Shown: positions 48,622-61,004 of the stretch, piece by piece
Numbering within the stretch: the first letter of the stretch is position 1
Layout of the letters: each line of letters opens with the position of its first letter
Notes under the pieces: generated by a model
Database searches by the model: none
The model's input: the letters and a program-made list of their open reading frames with translations, nothing else
What the model was told of the DNA's origin: nothing
Translations under genes and position numbers: made by a program
NCBI RefSeq assembly: GCF_019649055.1
Contig: NW_026570269.1
Location: 124,001 to 188,000, forward strand
Direction: 5' to 3'
DNA length: 64,000 bases
Source: Paramacrobiotus metropolitanus
Taxonomy: Eukaryota; Tardigrada; Eutardigrada; Parachela; Macrobiotidae

Positions 48622-50897
48622 TCGGTATAAAGGATAAAGGAGATATTAATTTCTTATATACCTTGGTACAGCTATCAGTTAATGGTAAAGCTAACTGACT
48701 TGTTTGAATACTTAATACCTTGTGCCGCGAGTAAAAACAGGCGAGTAAAAATACCGTACTACGTATCCCGGATTTACTTCTTACGCATATTGATACACAT
48801 TTAACGCGCTAATGTTTAGCTAATACATAGCTATAATATTATAAACAATTAAATGACAGTATGGCTTCGTTCAATATTCTGAAAACTCAGCATTCTGAAA
48901 CCAGCTCCGGTTCCGTACTTGCTTGTAGCTGCAGAGTCGAGAAAATTTCTAAGACTTAATTTTACGTGACTTATAAATAAACATTTGCCGCAGAAATGAG
49001 AAACCATGTATTTGGTTTTACTTTGCTTTTTAGCACTTACATTTTGTTATTTTGAGATCGGTAAGCTGACAAACCCTAAACGTTGTGCTCGTAGCAAAGC
49101 ATACTATCTATACATCAAACCGAAATGGTCTTTGTATGCATGGCCGGCAAAGATGAAAGATGTGTGCTCTTCACAGCTAGTACCATGATCCTTCGTAAAT
49201 TGCTTCGTATTTCTATTAGTATCTAATACTTCTATTCCTGTATCCTTACCGGCACATACGGCAGGCGCATCCATAACCAGGTGTGTCTGTAGAACTAATA
49301 AATCGATTTCGACCAGCCTTGAAGCCACCGGTAGGATTATCTGTTGCTGTGCTGAAATCACAGTAATTTTGAATAATGGCAACACTCATTCAAACTTAAA
49401 AGCAATAAAAAAATTTAAACCTAAATTTACTTAAAAGCAATAAAGCGGTACTTAAAAAATTTACTTAAAAGCAATAAAGCGGTAATACATTTGTAGGCGA
49501 ATTTCCGAAACGTTGAAATGGTCTTACGAAAGATTTGTTAGAAAAAGATCCAATGTATCCCTTTTTTAGGGCTGAAAATTGTACTCGAACTGCGGCAATT
49601 TGTAACTTGCAATTTGGCGGTTTGTAATACAGTATTTCCATGTGGCGGCAGTTGTCTGGTAACCAATACTGGTTATACGATCGTTTCCAGAACTTCCGGT
49701 AGTGTTACCGCTTCCCGCTTAAAATTTGCATCTTTAGTTTCTGCAAGTTACAAGACAAGGAATTTTGTGTCTGAGCAGGTTGTGCACAAAAAAAATAATA
49801 TGTGAAAAAATATTATAATTACAGATTATTGTGAAAAAATATTCTATATTACAGATATATCTCGTCTGAGTTATAGTGGCTTCCGATCCGCTGTCTGGAT
49901 TGCAGCGTGAGTAAAAGTGCTCGAATGTATTTAAAATGCGCAAATTGTGTGGAAAAATACTTGCGCTCGAGAGTAATTGCAGGTGTAGATTGTTCCTTGT
50001 TGCTCTGGCTGACTTGTTGGATTACGATTTGGGATTATGATAATTTCTTCCGAGCTTGGAGTATGTGCAATCGCCTTTAATTATTACTGCAATTCGCTGA
50101 CATGCGAGTAATTCATCGTGGAAGCCGAAAGTGCAGTCATGTATGCCGTTTCCGATCAACATAGCGTTTGAATAACAAGATTAACGGTTTGCAATAATCA
50201 TCATACCCATATCCAGGAAAACAGCGTGCACCAGACCGAGCGCTTCCGGGATGGTAAGTTAATCGCATAAAAAGCCGGATGGACAGAAAAAGTGTCCTTT
50301 CCGCGGCCGACTTTTTGTACCGTCTGAGCCATTTTTGTAATTAGACCGTGCGATGTGGCGGAAGTGATACAACGCGCGCCTTTGCGTCGAAAACAAGCGT
50401 ATTCTCTGGATCACGGTAGAGTACATCCCGGAGCTCCGCTGCGGCTGCCTACATACCTTACAATACTGCCGGTGTTTAGCAAGATGTTGGGAGAAATTAA
50501 TAGATAACCAACCACAAGGAACGCCCACCGGCTCCCATCCGACAATGTAAAACAAGGAACTGAAGGAAGATCACCGTGCACACGTTATCGATTTCACCCA
50601 CCGCTAACCAGCTCCACTCATTCCTCGCCGAGCTGTGTGAATCTCAGGTGAATGAATCAGATTAATTTGTGAAATTGCACGATTAGACACTAGATCCTGT
50701 GGCACATATTTCGACACTGCACCATCTCTGCTCTTTGTCGTTAACTGCAGTTTCTCCCATCTAAAAGCATTTATTTTTAGTTTACTGATACTTTGGATAA
50801 TTGTAGGATATCGCAGTGCTATTGGTCGCAATACGGACACGATTTTCTAAACGTTGGTCACTGGGCTGATTGTCGAACCGACCAGTTAGACCACAAC
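48622..50897. other. intergenic, low-complexity repeats
   Basis: No gene was recognised. Short tandem arrays occur at 49385-49490 (AAATTTACTTAAAAGCAATA with AAGCGGTA) and 49795-49860 (GTGAAAAAATATT with ATTACAGAT). Confidence 0.5.
49385..49490. repeat. short tandem repeat, about 36 bp period
   Basis: TTTACTTAAAAGCAATAAAG followed by CGGTA appears twice, near 49426 and 49460, preceded by a partial copy with TTAAAAGCAATAAA. Confidence 0.65.
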
Positions 50898-52258
50898 ATG
50901 GTTCTAAAGGTCACTCGCATCGGGCTCCAGGAGCTAAGAGGAGTTGGATTTCTGCTGGCTGGTATGGGATTTGTCATCTTCGGCATGACCGTACCATGTA
51001 AGTAATTTCCATGGAGGTGCTTTCATTAATAATCTTTGTGGGCCTGTTCATGACACGTTGACGCATCACGCGTTGCCTGCGTTTAATACTGATTTATTTA
51101 CTACAGTGCACCACTACACAGTACACAGTTATAAACGGTGTACAAGTACATGGTACTATTGCGCATTTATGAAGTAGACAAGTACCACTCCAAGAAGACC
51201 TAATGCACGATTACGTGCATTGTCGACGCCAATTACCTTACTGATCCCAGAATGAGCATAATAATTATCACCTGGTTCTATACTTAAATCTGACCCTATT
51301 TTCGCTATGTATTCATGGTTTAATCCGTTGGCAAGCGTGAAGCACAACCATGCCGTGTGTGTGGTGTTTGCTATAACCGTTTTGTCATCTATCAATACTG
51401 TAAATAATTATTCTATGTGTAAATTTCTTTATCACAAAGAGTATTCTATATTAGCAGCAATATTTTTACGCATCGCTCTTATATTATACCACAATGATTA
51501 TTGCTTGATCGGACAGGGCTAGTGAAGCTGGTTCGTGTGGTATTAGTGACCGTATTACTCTTATTACATAGTTATGTACAATACTGCACTCGAAAGTTAA
51601 ATCGCAGCTAGCGCTGAATCTCAGAGATCATGTATGGTGTTTTTCAGTGACATGCATGCTGCCGTATATGGACTTCGCCTTCCTGCATGGCTACAGCTAT
51701 TTTATGGGCCTGCTCCTTATGTACGTTGGCTACTTAACCACGGTCACCGCCCGTGACATCGCCGCGAAATGGGACGCGATCCAGTCGCCGGACCAGCTGC
51801 GTCGTCTCATTGTGATCATGGTCGTGCCCTTTGCCCTGATCATGCTGGGATTCGGGGAGATGTACAAGTACGGCAAGGAAGACGGTGGTCTGCTTAACCA
51901 GGTGATGGGACAGATCCGCCGAAAGGAGTGGGGCGATCTCAGCCCTACGGATGGCCAGGTCACCGGGCTGGAGTGGATGTACACTATCAGTCATCTGAGC
52001 TTCATGGCTGCCCGTCTGGCGTTGGCTTTCGGGGTCATCCTCAGCACGGTCATCTGGATTAACGGGGCACAAAACGCCGCTGACGCCACCGCCGCGGCGC
52101 CGAACGCCGGCCGTCGCAGTGAGGATGCAGAGGTACGCGGAACGACGTCGACGTCGCGGGGGGAGGTTACATACCACGCCCAGACGGAGCGCGTGCGGAT
52201 GCTGCACTCCGATCCGCCGGCATACAATGCCAAGTTTATTGTGCATGAAGACGCGTGA
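50898..52258 (+). CDS. four-TM protein, paralog B
   Basis: Two exons, 50898-50997 and 51648-52258, joined in phase 1, give 236 residues with an intact frame. Four hydrophobic segments are GVGFLLAGMGFVIFGMTVP, SYFMGLLLMYVGYLTTV, LIVIMVVPFALIMLGFG and FMAARLALAFGVILSTVIWI. The signature WGDLSPTDGQVTGLEWMYT precedes TM4, as in paralog A at 43342. A cytoplasmic tail of about 70 residues is rich in Ala, Arg and Thr and contains DPPAYNA, a PPxY motif and possible WW-domain ligand that A lacks. Paralog identity is moderate and the intron is in the same place and phase, so this is an old tandem duplication later separated by the kinase gene and mobile DNA. Family and function unknown. Confidence 0.85.
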
Positions 52259-53247
52259 TGACGGTGCCGCCGTAATTAATATCATTATACATCGTTTTAC
52301 TGGCGATTCATTCATCGATTCATTCTTCAACATCTGAACTTCATTACAACGATTTCTACGTATTAGATTCGCGATATATCACTGATGGCTTGACAAACTT
52401 GTATGGACTTTTATATATTGAAATTACACATTAATACATTATTGCGTTGCGCTGCATGCCTGCGAAGGTTCCAGACAAATGGTGCTCACATTCTTGATTT
52501 ACGGTTGTGCACAGTAATTAGTTACTTCTGTTTTTGAGATTTTTTCATCGGATAATCAATAGATTCGGAATTTTTACTTCTGCGGAATTTTTGCGCAGCT
52601 GCTGGCATAGGTAAATGTAAATTTACCGAAAGTGCTTGTATACGGTACGCCGTGAATTCGATACAAGGCATGCTACAACGTATATAGGAATAAGCTGCTA
52701 CATCAAGCCTTTACTGCACGTTCTGACGCCTTCAGGAAATTAATTTGCAACAGTTTGCTTGGAATAAAGAAACCAATTTCATTCTTTCCAATCTCTCCAA
52801 TATCAGAAAATTCATCAGGGCGTATATAGATATGATGTACTATATACCGTTATGGCAGGTCCCCAGATGATTTTAATTGCTTTGTGTTGGCAGTATAGGC
52901 ACAAAAACTAGTTTTCAACTTTATAGAATGTGCAGTGTACGTGTGCATCCTGCGGAATTTACTCATAATAAGTAACAGTACGCCTTCCGATTAACCATAA
53001 GTAGTTTAAGCAAGACTGTACGTAAGACAAGGAGTTATTACTGTGGACGTTGCTGTTGTTCCTGCAGTTTAACAACAATAACCTCGAAGCAACAAACAGA
53101 TGCAGCCTTGAACTACTTCGTAAAACCCCAGAGTGAATAAAAACCGTCTGCTTTATTCGTGATAGCGTCAATTTTAATTATATTTATCGAAGTCACCCGT
53201 CACCAGCTAACTAAATAGCAAAACCACACATAGAATCAACTTTCAGG
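52259..53247. other. intergenic, no gene seen
   Basis: About 1 kb of AT-rich sequence between paralog B and the thyroglobulin-domain gene. No feature was recognised. Confidence 0.5.
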
Positions 53248-53792
53248 ATGCGCTATTTCATGATTTATGTGGGTGTCCTGTGCCTGACCGGAAGCTATGT
53301 TGCATCGAAGGAGTGCTTCAAAATGGCGCAGCTAAGCCTACCAGGAGCTGAAAACGAAAATAAAGACTTGAATGGTTGGAAGAATAGTGGACGCTGCTCC
53401 TGCCAGGAAGCAAAAAAAGAAGCCCAGAGGCGCAATGGTATGTGCCGGCCTTTAATCGGACACTGAACGAGAACGCCTTATTTAATTAGAAATAAAAAGC
53501 CGGTTATGATTGGAATTAGTAGATATTCATACCCCTTACAATACTCGTATACTTTACCAAGTATAAATTAAGCTGAACTAAAAAATTTGCAGCACCCGGC
53601 ACGTATATGCCGCAATGCGATTCCAAAGGGAAATTCAACAAACTGCAGTCCTGGGGTAGCACCGGTCAGTCATGGTGCGCCAATCCTGAAACCGGACAGC
53701 AGATCACGGCGTTCGCTAGCCCTGGAAAACCTCGCCCCAACTGCGCTCAGACAGTGAATCTGACCGTCAGATGCAAAAGCATGGACTGCTGA
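53248..53792 (+). CDS. secreted single-domain thyroglobulin type-1 protein
   Basis: Two exons, 53248-53437 and 53593-53792, joined in phase 1, give 129 residues. A signal peptide (MRYFMIYVGVLCLTGSYVAS) is followed by one thyroglobulin type-1 domain, recognised by PGTYMPQCDSKGKFNKLQ, GQSWCANPETGQQI and correctly spaced cysteines, with a C-terminal CKSMDC. The usual CWCV core is changed to SWCAN, so one canonical Cys is replaced by Ser. Such domains often inhibit cysteine proteases (cathepsins) or act as binding modules, and small secreted forms occur in many invertebrates. Inhibitory activity is inferred from the family, not shown. The intron falls between the first Cys region and the PGTY motif. 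Confidence 0.85.
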
Positions 53793-54580
53793 ATTCACTA
53801 CGTAAACACTATCTTCCGACTGTGGTATCCTGATCAGTGATTTATATGACGCTCTTGGGCTACCCAATAATGTTGTTATAATATTATGTACCACCGTACT
53901 CGTACCTACATAAATCTGCTTACAAATTCCTGGTATGTTATTTTCGGACATAGTATCATACTACAGTATGCATGTACAAGTACAATACTTGGGCGGGACT
54001 TTGCACGGACACAAAGGACTTTCCTTTGTTTAACGTAACGCAAAATTCACCAGCTTGTAAGAATAAGAAATGTGTTTGCATTTACAACGCGATATCATGA
54101 GGTAACAAATCGCCTTTTTTCCCCGTGTACTGTGTAAATACATGGGCGAAGGTCTAAAAGCTGAATAAGATATCCTTAAAAACTGGCGCTTTTCAAGAAA
54201 ATTTACTTAAAAAGCAGATGTTTATGATTCTGGGTTTACAGGTTGTTATTACATTCTGTGCACATTTCACAACAGGAAGCATTAAGATTCGTGAATACTT
54301 AGACACGCTGCGGTGGCGGTTACACGAGAGTGAGGAGACCAACCGAGAGCATACAACGATCGACTTATCTTTTACATATTGGTATAAGTTTTTTACTAGC
54401 CATCGGCTGCGAGCAGCGGCGGTGTAAACAACAGAATAAATTAATTTCCATATACAGTATAACTTAAAGAGGTTGTCATTTCGCACAACTCACACAGAAA
54501 AACCGGAAACTGTACAAACTGCAAATTGTAAACTTAAAAAAAACAAAATTTGAAACGTTATTTATAACCGCTGAATCCAG
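53793..54580. other. region between convergent genes
   Basis: 3' flanks of the thyroglobulin-domain gene and of REV1. The short frames here (54218-54427 and others) have no support. Confidence 0.5.
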
Positions 54581-57500
54581 TTATTCAATGAAGCTTTCAA
54601 TAACCAGAGTGCTGCCAAAAAACTCTTCTCTGGATTTCATATGTACCTTCTCGCGCAGCTCTTCATACATGGCAATCCATCCATCCTTCTTTGCCCCGCT
54701 CAATCTGCCAATGACATTAAAACAAGATTTCATCACAGCGTCCACTTTGCAGAAATACTCATATTCCCATAATTCATCCACGAAACACATGATTGCATAG
54801 CGCAGGTCAGCATCCATGCATGACGATGCGCTCAGTTCGCCCAGCAGAGCCTGAACGTCGGCGTCGTCACTAACTCCAAACAACGTGCACGGCGTTCGGG
54901 ACGGTACCGTCTCTGTCATGGATAACTCCAGCACATCATCTCCCAGTTTCTCCTTGTGCTCCTCTTTGGGCTTTTCCGTTGGCTGGGATAAACTGGCTTT
55001 ACGAGTCTGAATAAAACCATCTAAGGAACGCTGGCCGGATATGACAGGTTTGATTTTTCGTCGCGAGTTCGTTCTCCGCACTACGGTCGTCTGGATCGGT
55101 TTTTTAGGTTTCGCCAGGGCAACGGCTCGCTTGACGCTCTCGTCCTGTTGTTGAGCTTGCCGCGGTGGATTTTCGTTCTTTTTCTGATAGACAACGAGGA
55201 TTTCATCCAGAATGTCCTCGGGCAAGCTGGTCAGCACGCTTGTGTCAACCTATTCACAAAAAACAGAGCACGAATTTTACAAAAACAAATTATCAGAGCA
55301 AAAATTCATCGCGCTTCTCCGGGTATAACCGCAAAATTAAATTGTAGGATTCAACAAAACACACGCAAATCTATAAAACTGTACGCAATATTACAAGCAG
55401 AAAAGCGATGGCTCGGGTTTATATTTGCCTAGTTTAGTAATAAAAAACGCAGCTACCCTGAAAACATAAAACAGGTCACCATAAACCGCCCAATGAATGC
55501 TGAAATTTCGAATATGATGTGACTTAAGAGAGTCGTCCATACCTGAGATGGACTGGGCAGCGCAATATTAACGCCTGACTTGAGCAAAGGAATCTCTTTG
55601 GGCGGTGTTTTTACCCGTAGACACATTTGCACCATCCCGCCATTTCTGAGCAATTCGGCAGGGATGCCTCTGACAGTCAATGGGACTATCTTTTGACCTT
55701 CCGCTTGAGTTGTCGTGACAGGAGCCAAATCTAAAGTCTGCTGTTTTGGTCCGCCAAACAACGCGCAACTCATAAAAGCAATTCTCCAAAAATTCCGGGG
55801 CACACACTGAATTCAGCTGCCAGGTTGCCCATATAATCCGCGGTGTGATTTTCGTCTTTTTTTCCTGTCGATAGCGAATAACGAACGGTTCATCCAGGTA
55901 GCACAGCGTTGCACCGTACATGGATGGCGGAAATTTTGTCATACCATACTCTTCTGGAATGTCGAAATAATTAAACCAGAACTTGCATTCAACATCATCC
56001 AGCATTTCTTTGAATACGGCCGCAGCCGGTCGGTCCAGGTCCGCTTTAGATTTGTCACAATGATCAGTGGCTTCTTTTTGATTGTTTGTCGAAGTTTTCG
56101 GCTGCGTTAACGGTACCTTGTTGCCTGAAGAACTGGAAGAATCGGAAATATTCGCCGAAGGCAACTCCGGGGCGCTAAGTTCTTTTTGGGATGTTATTGA
56201 TAGAATGGCTTCACTGATACTTTCCTCGCCGCAGCACAATTTCTTCAACAGCGTTTCGTTTAGCAGGATAGGTTTACGGTCACCAGCGCACGAACTTTTA
56301 TTCCTGCTATCCAAAACTAAAGCAAATCTGGCAGCCAAAATGCTCCACACACGGTCCCAGCCAACTTCCGTTACTAAGTCCAACGGTGCACCTGGTTTCT
56401 TAGATTCTACAACAGCTGGCATATCGACCGGCATTTTAGGAAATGGGTGCACCGTAATAACGGACTGCACTTCGTCTGCTGCGCTTGCCGGAGGAGCGCT
56501 TTCACCAGCTTCGTCAAAGCCCTGCAAAACAAAACATAATTATAAAACCTCTCAAAGCAGTCAAATAAACTGCTAATGCTTGATAATTATTACACAAGCA
56601 ATCTGTGCCACAAAATAATTCATAATACAACTCAGAGCAACAGCCACCGTGATATAAAAGGTTGTAATTATTACTTCATCATCGAGATCAGCCTCCAAAA
56701 ACATCGCCGGAGACCCTGGCAATGCACTGACATGATCCATCTCTCCACCGCGGCCAAATCGACCCTGACCTCCTTCGATGAATCCTGAATCTGATTTCTT
56801 GACTTCCGTCAAGCGGGTGATCATGATTCCAATCCCACGCACTTCCTTGACATCCACCGCACTTTTCTTAAACAAGGCAATCGTTTCACGTGCAACGACG
56901 TCCGCCGAATCGGATGCCTGGATCAATAGATTGTAGTCGCACGTAAAAAAGAGCCTACGATAGACGGTACGATATACAGTAGGCTCTTGCACGTCATCAC
57001 GGCGTACCCTTACCGGACCGTTTGACGATAGGACTGACGGTACAAGGCGGAGATATCGTGTGGCATACCGTTAAGCTCTGCGAAATAGCAACCGCTCAGG
57101 GTGGCGGTTGCAATGATTTGAACGGCTGAAGTTGCCAAAACCACGGAACTATGAATTGTTTTATGAAGTTCTGATGATTATTGATCAATGAGTGAAGTTA
57201 TTCAAAACTAAGACAAAATTCTAAGAAGTTTTTTGATACCAAGTGAGAGCAGTTTCTTCGAAAACAAACGAAACTGCAGCTTTTTGAATTTACCATGTAA
57301 AGCTTACGGAGCAGTTGGAACAAGCTCTTCACTGATACTCCGTAAGCGCCATGTGTTAACTGCAAATGACCATAGCGAAACTCACCAAAGTTCGAATCTA
57401 GCAGTTTTGGTACCAAAAACTAAGTTGAAGTTTCAATTCTAATCGGGTTTAGAGCTGAATGCTATAGAGGACTCACAAACGCGCTAAGGCTGAATGAAAT

Positions 57501-60391
57501 TTCCAAGTTTCACTTCGAAGGCAAGACTCGAGCGTATATCGTATACCGTTTGTGGCCGTTAAAAGTGCGACTACTCTGATTTCTCGACGATATGCTTGCG
57601 GTACAGTGTCCCACCGTATCGTATACCGGACCGTATATCGTAGCGGTGTGGCGACTACAATCTAATGACACAGACCGGTTGACGGCGTTGCAGTGTCCGC
57701 ACCCCATAAATTTGGGCGGCTCGAATGGTGCATCCGGATGGCGGACCAACAGTTTTAACGTGATTGTCTGCCCAATCACACCGGCCTGCTGCAGACGCCG
57801 TCGTACTTCCTGACCAAGCTCCTGCAGGAACTTTTCCATTTCATCGACGGTTTTCATACGAATTCCGTAGTTAACGTCGGCAGAAACCGACTTTCGAAGC
57901 AGTTTATTCTGGACTTCTCGATCGTCCATCCCTGCACAAAAACTATGATTTACTACTTTGTAGTGTTCCTACGTGGAAATACAAACACGCCAGTCATATC
58001 AGACTTACGCAAATCTAATTACGAAGACCTTTACAAAAATTTCAGAGCTTCATTCAGATTTTTTTTCTAAACAGTTGCTGTTTCACCAATTTGATACTTC
58101 CGCTGCTACTTTGTATATACTTAACAACCTTATGGAGTATTAAATAAACACTATCTATTAAACCACTATTATAGCAGGTTATTGTTTCCACAAGCCATGC
58201 AAATTTGGATCACACCTATACTCAAATTTCCACGCAGCGCTTTACGACCAGTATTATTACCACTGTAATATCTGGAATAAACTGAGCTTTTCATTGAATA
58301 AAGATGTTGTTAATCATCAAGCTCTGCGCCCGTGCTTGCATTTTTTCTACTGCAGTCCGATGATGAGTCTCGCTGTGTACCTCGTGCAAAATTGTAGAAT
58401 TTCTGCCCATTCTTTTTTCCAAATTCTTTTTGAAGCACATTCAAGCTGACTTTTCTTAGATCCCCACAAGTTTTCAGTTGCAAAGTTTGGAATTTCTCCG
58501 ATGCACTATAGCCGACACCTGGAAGATCGTCCACAGGAAAGTCGGCCATGAAAGCAGTAATTTCTTCGTCGGGAACATAACGGTGACCATTCGGTTTGGC
58601 CTTTTTCGTGGCTAAACGCGCGATTAACTGATTAGCCCCCAGTCCAGCCGATGCGTGGCAACCTGTTTAATAAGTACACGTATAAATAACTAACGCAAAT
58701 GCAATTATTCGCTCCCCTCCCGCGCTCACCAAATTGGATCTTTAATTTTTTAAATACAACAACAACAAAGCAAAACCGTTTTTCCATATACGAGTACTGC
58801 ACTATGCAAAGGACCAAACTCACCGGTTTTTTCGTAAATTCCTGAGCGCACAAAAGCAGCGAATTCCCCGGCGTTGCTTTAGTCTCCCGCAAAATATCCG
58901 TACAATTAACGATCATTTCATCACAGCTAACTGCTTCGATATCCAGTGTAAAACTGGCCATAATTTGGTAAAAGACGGTGGATATCGCTTTATACCTTTC
59001 GAACTCATACGGTATCGTCGCCAAATTTGGACACAGCTGCTTGGCCTTTCCAAGGTACATCCCATTCTTCAAACCCGCCTTTCTTGCTTCATAATTACAA
59101 GAAGACACCTCTGAACGGGAGTTGAACTCCTCATCGCCTTCGGACACCTTCCCGTGGCCGGTGCGGGCATGACAAACTGCAACAGGTTGACCGACCAGGT
59201 GCGGACGCGAAATAAGCCCGGCGGAGACGAAAAAACAGTCAAAGTCGATGTGCATGATAACCGTCGGGCAATCAACGGATTCACGGAAGCAGTACATTTC
59301 TCGCAGGCGCTGGCGACCGGAAAACGTTCGGTCGGAAGCTTGTTGGAGGCTGCGGACTAGCTCTTTAGATTCGGTCTTCCACATGGAGAGGTGGTGCAGA
59401 CGCGAACGGGCATAAAACTGCTGCAGATAATTCGCATCACCGGCTTTGTGAGCAACTGTTTCCTTTCTGGGATTTGCAACAATACTTCCAGGGACATCAT
59501 CAGTGCGGTTGCAAGTTTCCAAAGGTTCTGAAATACAAAAGATCATTTATTCGAATTTCTGAAATTCGTAATAATTTCAACAGGCAACAGTCATCTGAGT
59601 AACAAAAATTGGAGGCGTGGACACAAAGGATCCGTTATTTTAACGATTAACGTTCAAATACTGAAAATTACTTAATTTAAACTTCCAAATTAAAATTCAG
59701 GATAAAACAGCGTGGACCATTTACTACCGCCATGTAACAACGAATTTTTGATAATAAATCTTTAGGATTAATTTTACGAAATTACATTTAATCGAAATCT
59801 CAAACCTCTTGACAGAATCCGGAGAGTAGCAGCAGACTTACTTTTGGCACTTTCATCCTTTCGTGCATCCGCTTTCCCGCTGTTGGAAGCGCGCAGAGGA
59901 TCTGTTTTGGGGTACAGCTCAAAATCCTCCCACGGCAGCAGTCTGCCTTCCCTTACACTCGCCACAATCCACTCGGGTTTAACAACCTTTTCGTCGCGCA
60001 GCTGCCTGATTTTGGTAAACGGCAGATTAGTGGCCACAAGGTGTGTGGTGTTGGTACTCTGATACAAATGGAAGGTGCCTCCATGCAGCATCATAAGGCG
60101 CTTTAACTCGTCGGAGGGGGGACTGGTGATACCGTTAACAGCAATGGCGACTCCCTTGAAGATTTCACTAGCACCTTGCATTTGCGCGGCTGCCTTCGCG
60201 TAGTGCGCATCTCCGTGAAACTGATCCAGCAACTTGCGCTTCTTGGCAGCCATATAATCACTAAAATTCCCCCATCGATCATCCTCTTCGAAATCATCCT
60301 TCGCTCGTTTAGCGGGGGCATGGTTAGGTGCGAGATTGAAAATGTCGAAAAGACGCGGAGTTGCAGACGCCTTATCAGGCTGCTTGTTCAT
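54581..60391 (-). CDS. REV1: REV1 translesion DNA polymerase
   Basis: Minus-strand exons: 60391-59842, 59527-58824, 58662-58381, 57931 to about 57666, about 56926-56675, 56521-55543 and 55249-54581; about 1233 residues after correction. REV1 is the Y-family deoxycytidyl transferase that scaffolds translesion synthesis. Visible domains, in order, are an N-terminal BRCT (FKGVAIAVNGITSPPSDELK, then HLVATNL and KPEWIVASV), the palm with HIDFDCFFVSAG and catalytic AVSCDEM, SCNYEARKAGLKNGM, the finger/thumb (FPVDDLPGVG), the PAD (SADVNYGIR), a ubiquitin-binding UBM (VLTSLPEDILDEIL) and the C-terminal polymerase-binding domain. The frame breaks twice. Near 58827-58832 an A6 run needs seven A to splice in phase (KKTGCHASAGLG). 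Near 55788-55800 one extra base is present. A TIR element separates exons 4 and 5 within the PAD. The ATG at 60391 is used because the upstream in-frame codon is GTG. Confidence 0.93.
56928..57663. mobile_element. TIR element splitting REV1 exons 4 and 5
   Basis: AGATTGTAGTCGC at 56928-56940 is the exact inverse of GCGACTACAATCT at 57651-57663, and TA flanks the pair on both sides. Inside each end are further subterminal copies of TATACGGT and ATCGTACCGT-type words in both orientations. The 736-bp element contains no transposase frame. It fills nearly all of the intron between exons 4 and 5 of REV1. Removing it at the TA dinucleotides would leave VSLLIQASDSADVV in frame, or VSLIQASDS if the whole TTA...CTA block is removed. 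The obvious GT...CAG splice leaves a frameshift. The element class is uncertain (TA-flanked Tc1/mariner-like MITE or hAT-like). Confidence 0.7.
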
Positions 60392-61004
60392 GATCACGGG
60401 ATTCACAGCACGTTAAGTACTGAAGTGCCCGTTCGTCCAAGTCTCTCACATTTTGTATTTCTCAGCCTTTAAAAATTTAAACTTTAAACACATCAGGATG
60501 ACACACATCTAGAAAAAATTTATAAATATTTTGCACTAAAATATAAAAAACATTCGATTTAAACCAGATTTAAACCAGAAATAGAGTTTACTTTTTAAAA
60601 TTAAAACTTCACAAAATATGGAAACCTTTGACGAAAAGTCGAAAACTGGTATACTGTATCTGTACCGTGGTCCGTAACACAACTCGAAAAAGTGGAAAAA
60701 CCAAAACATTGCCGTTGCGTCGTTGCATTTTCATGTTTGTACGCGAACTGATAACATTTGTGACTGCCGTCTCAGGGGACTGCTATTGCTGCTTTGATCG
60801 GGCGGCTGCTTCACTGTAGCTGGTCTGGTTTCGGTTTGTGTTTTGCACTTTGCAGGAGCAGTTTTGGACAAAGAAACCTTGCGGTTAATTATGGTTCGAA
60901 ATTAGGGACTTCTGCGGTCCCCGAATTTTCTGATTCAATAATTTTCTGTGAGACAATAGCTCAAAGATTGTACGTAGTTACATGGTTGTGCGGTCTGCTT
61001 CCAA
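60392..61004. promoter_or_regulatory. divergent promoter region of REV1 and F-box gene
   Basis: About 610 bases separate the two divergent start codons. No TATA box stands out. The spacing fits a shared bidirectional promoter, but this is positional inference only. Confidence 0.35.
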
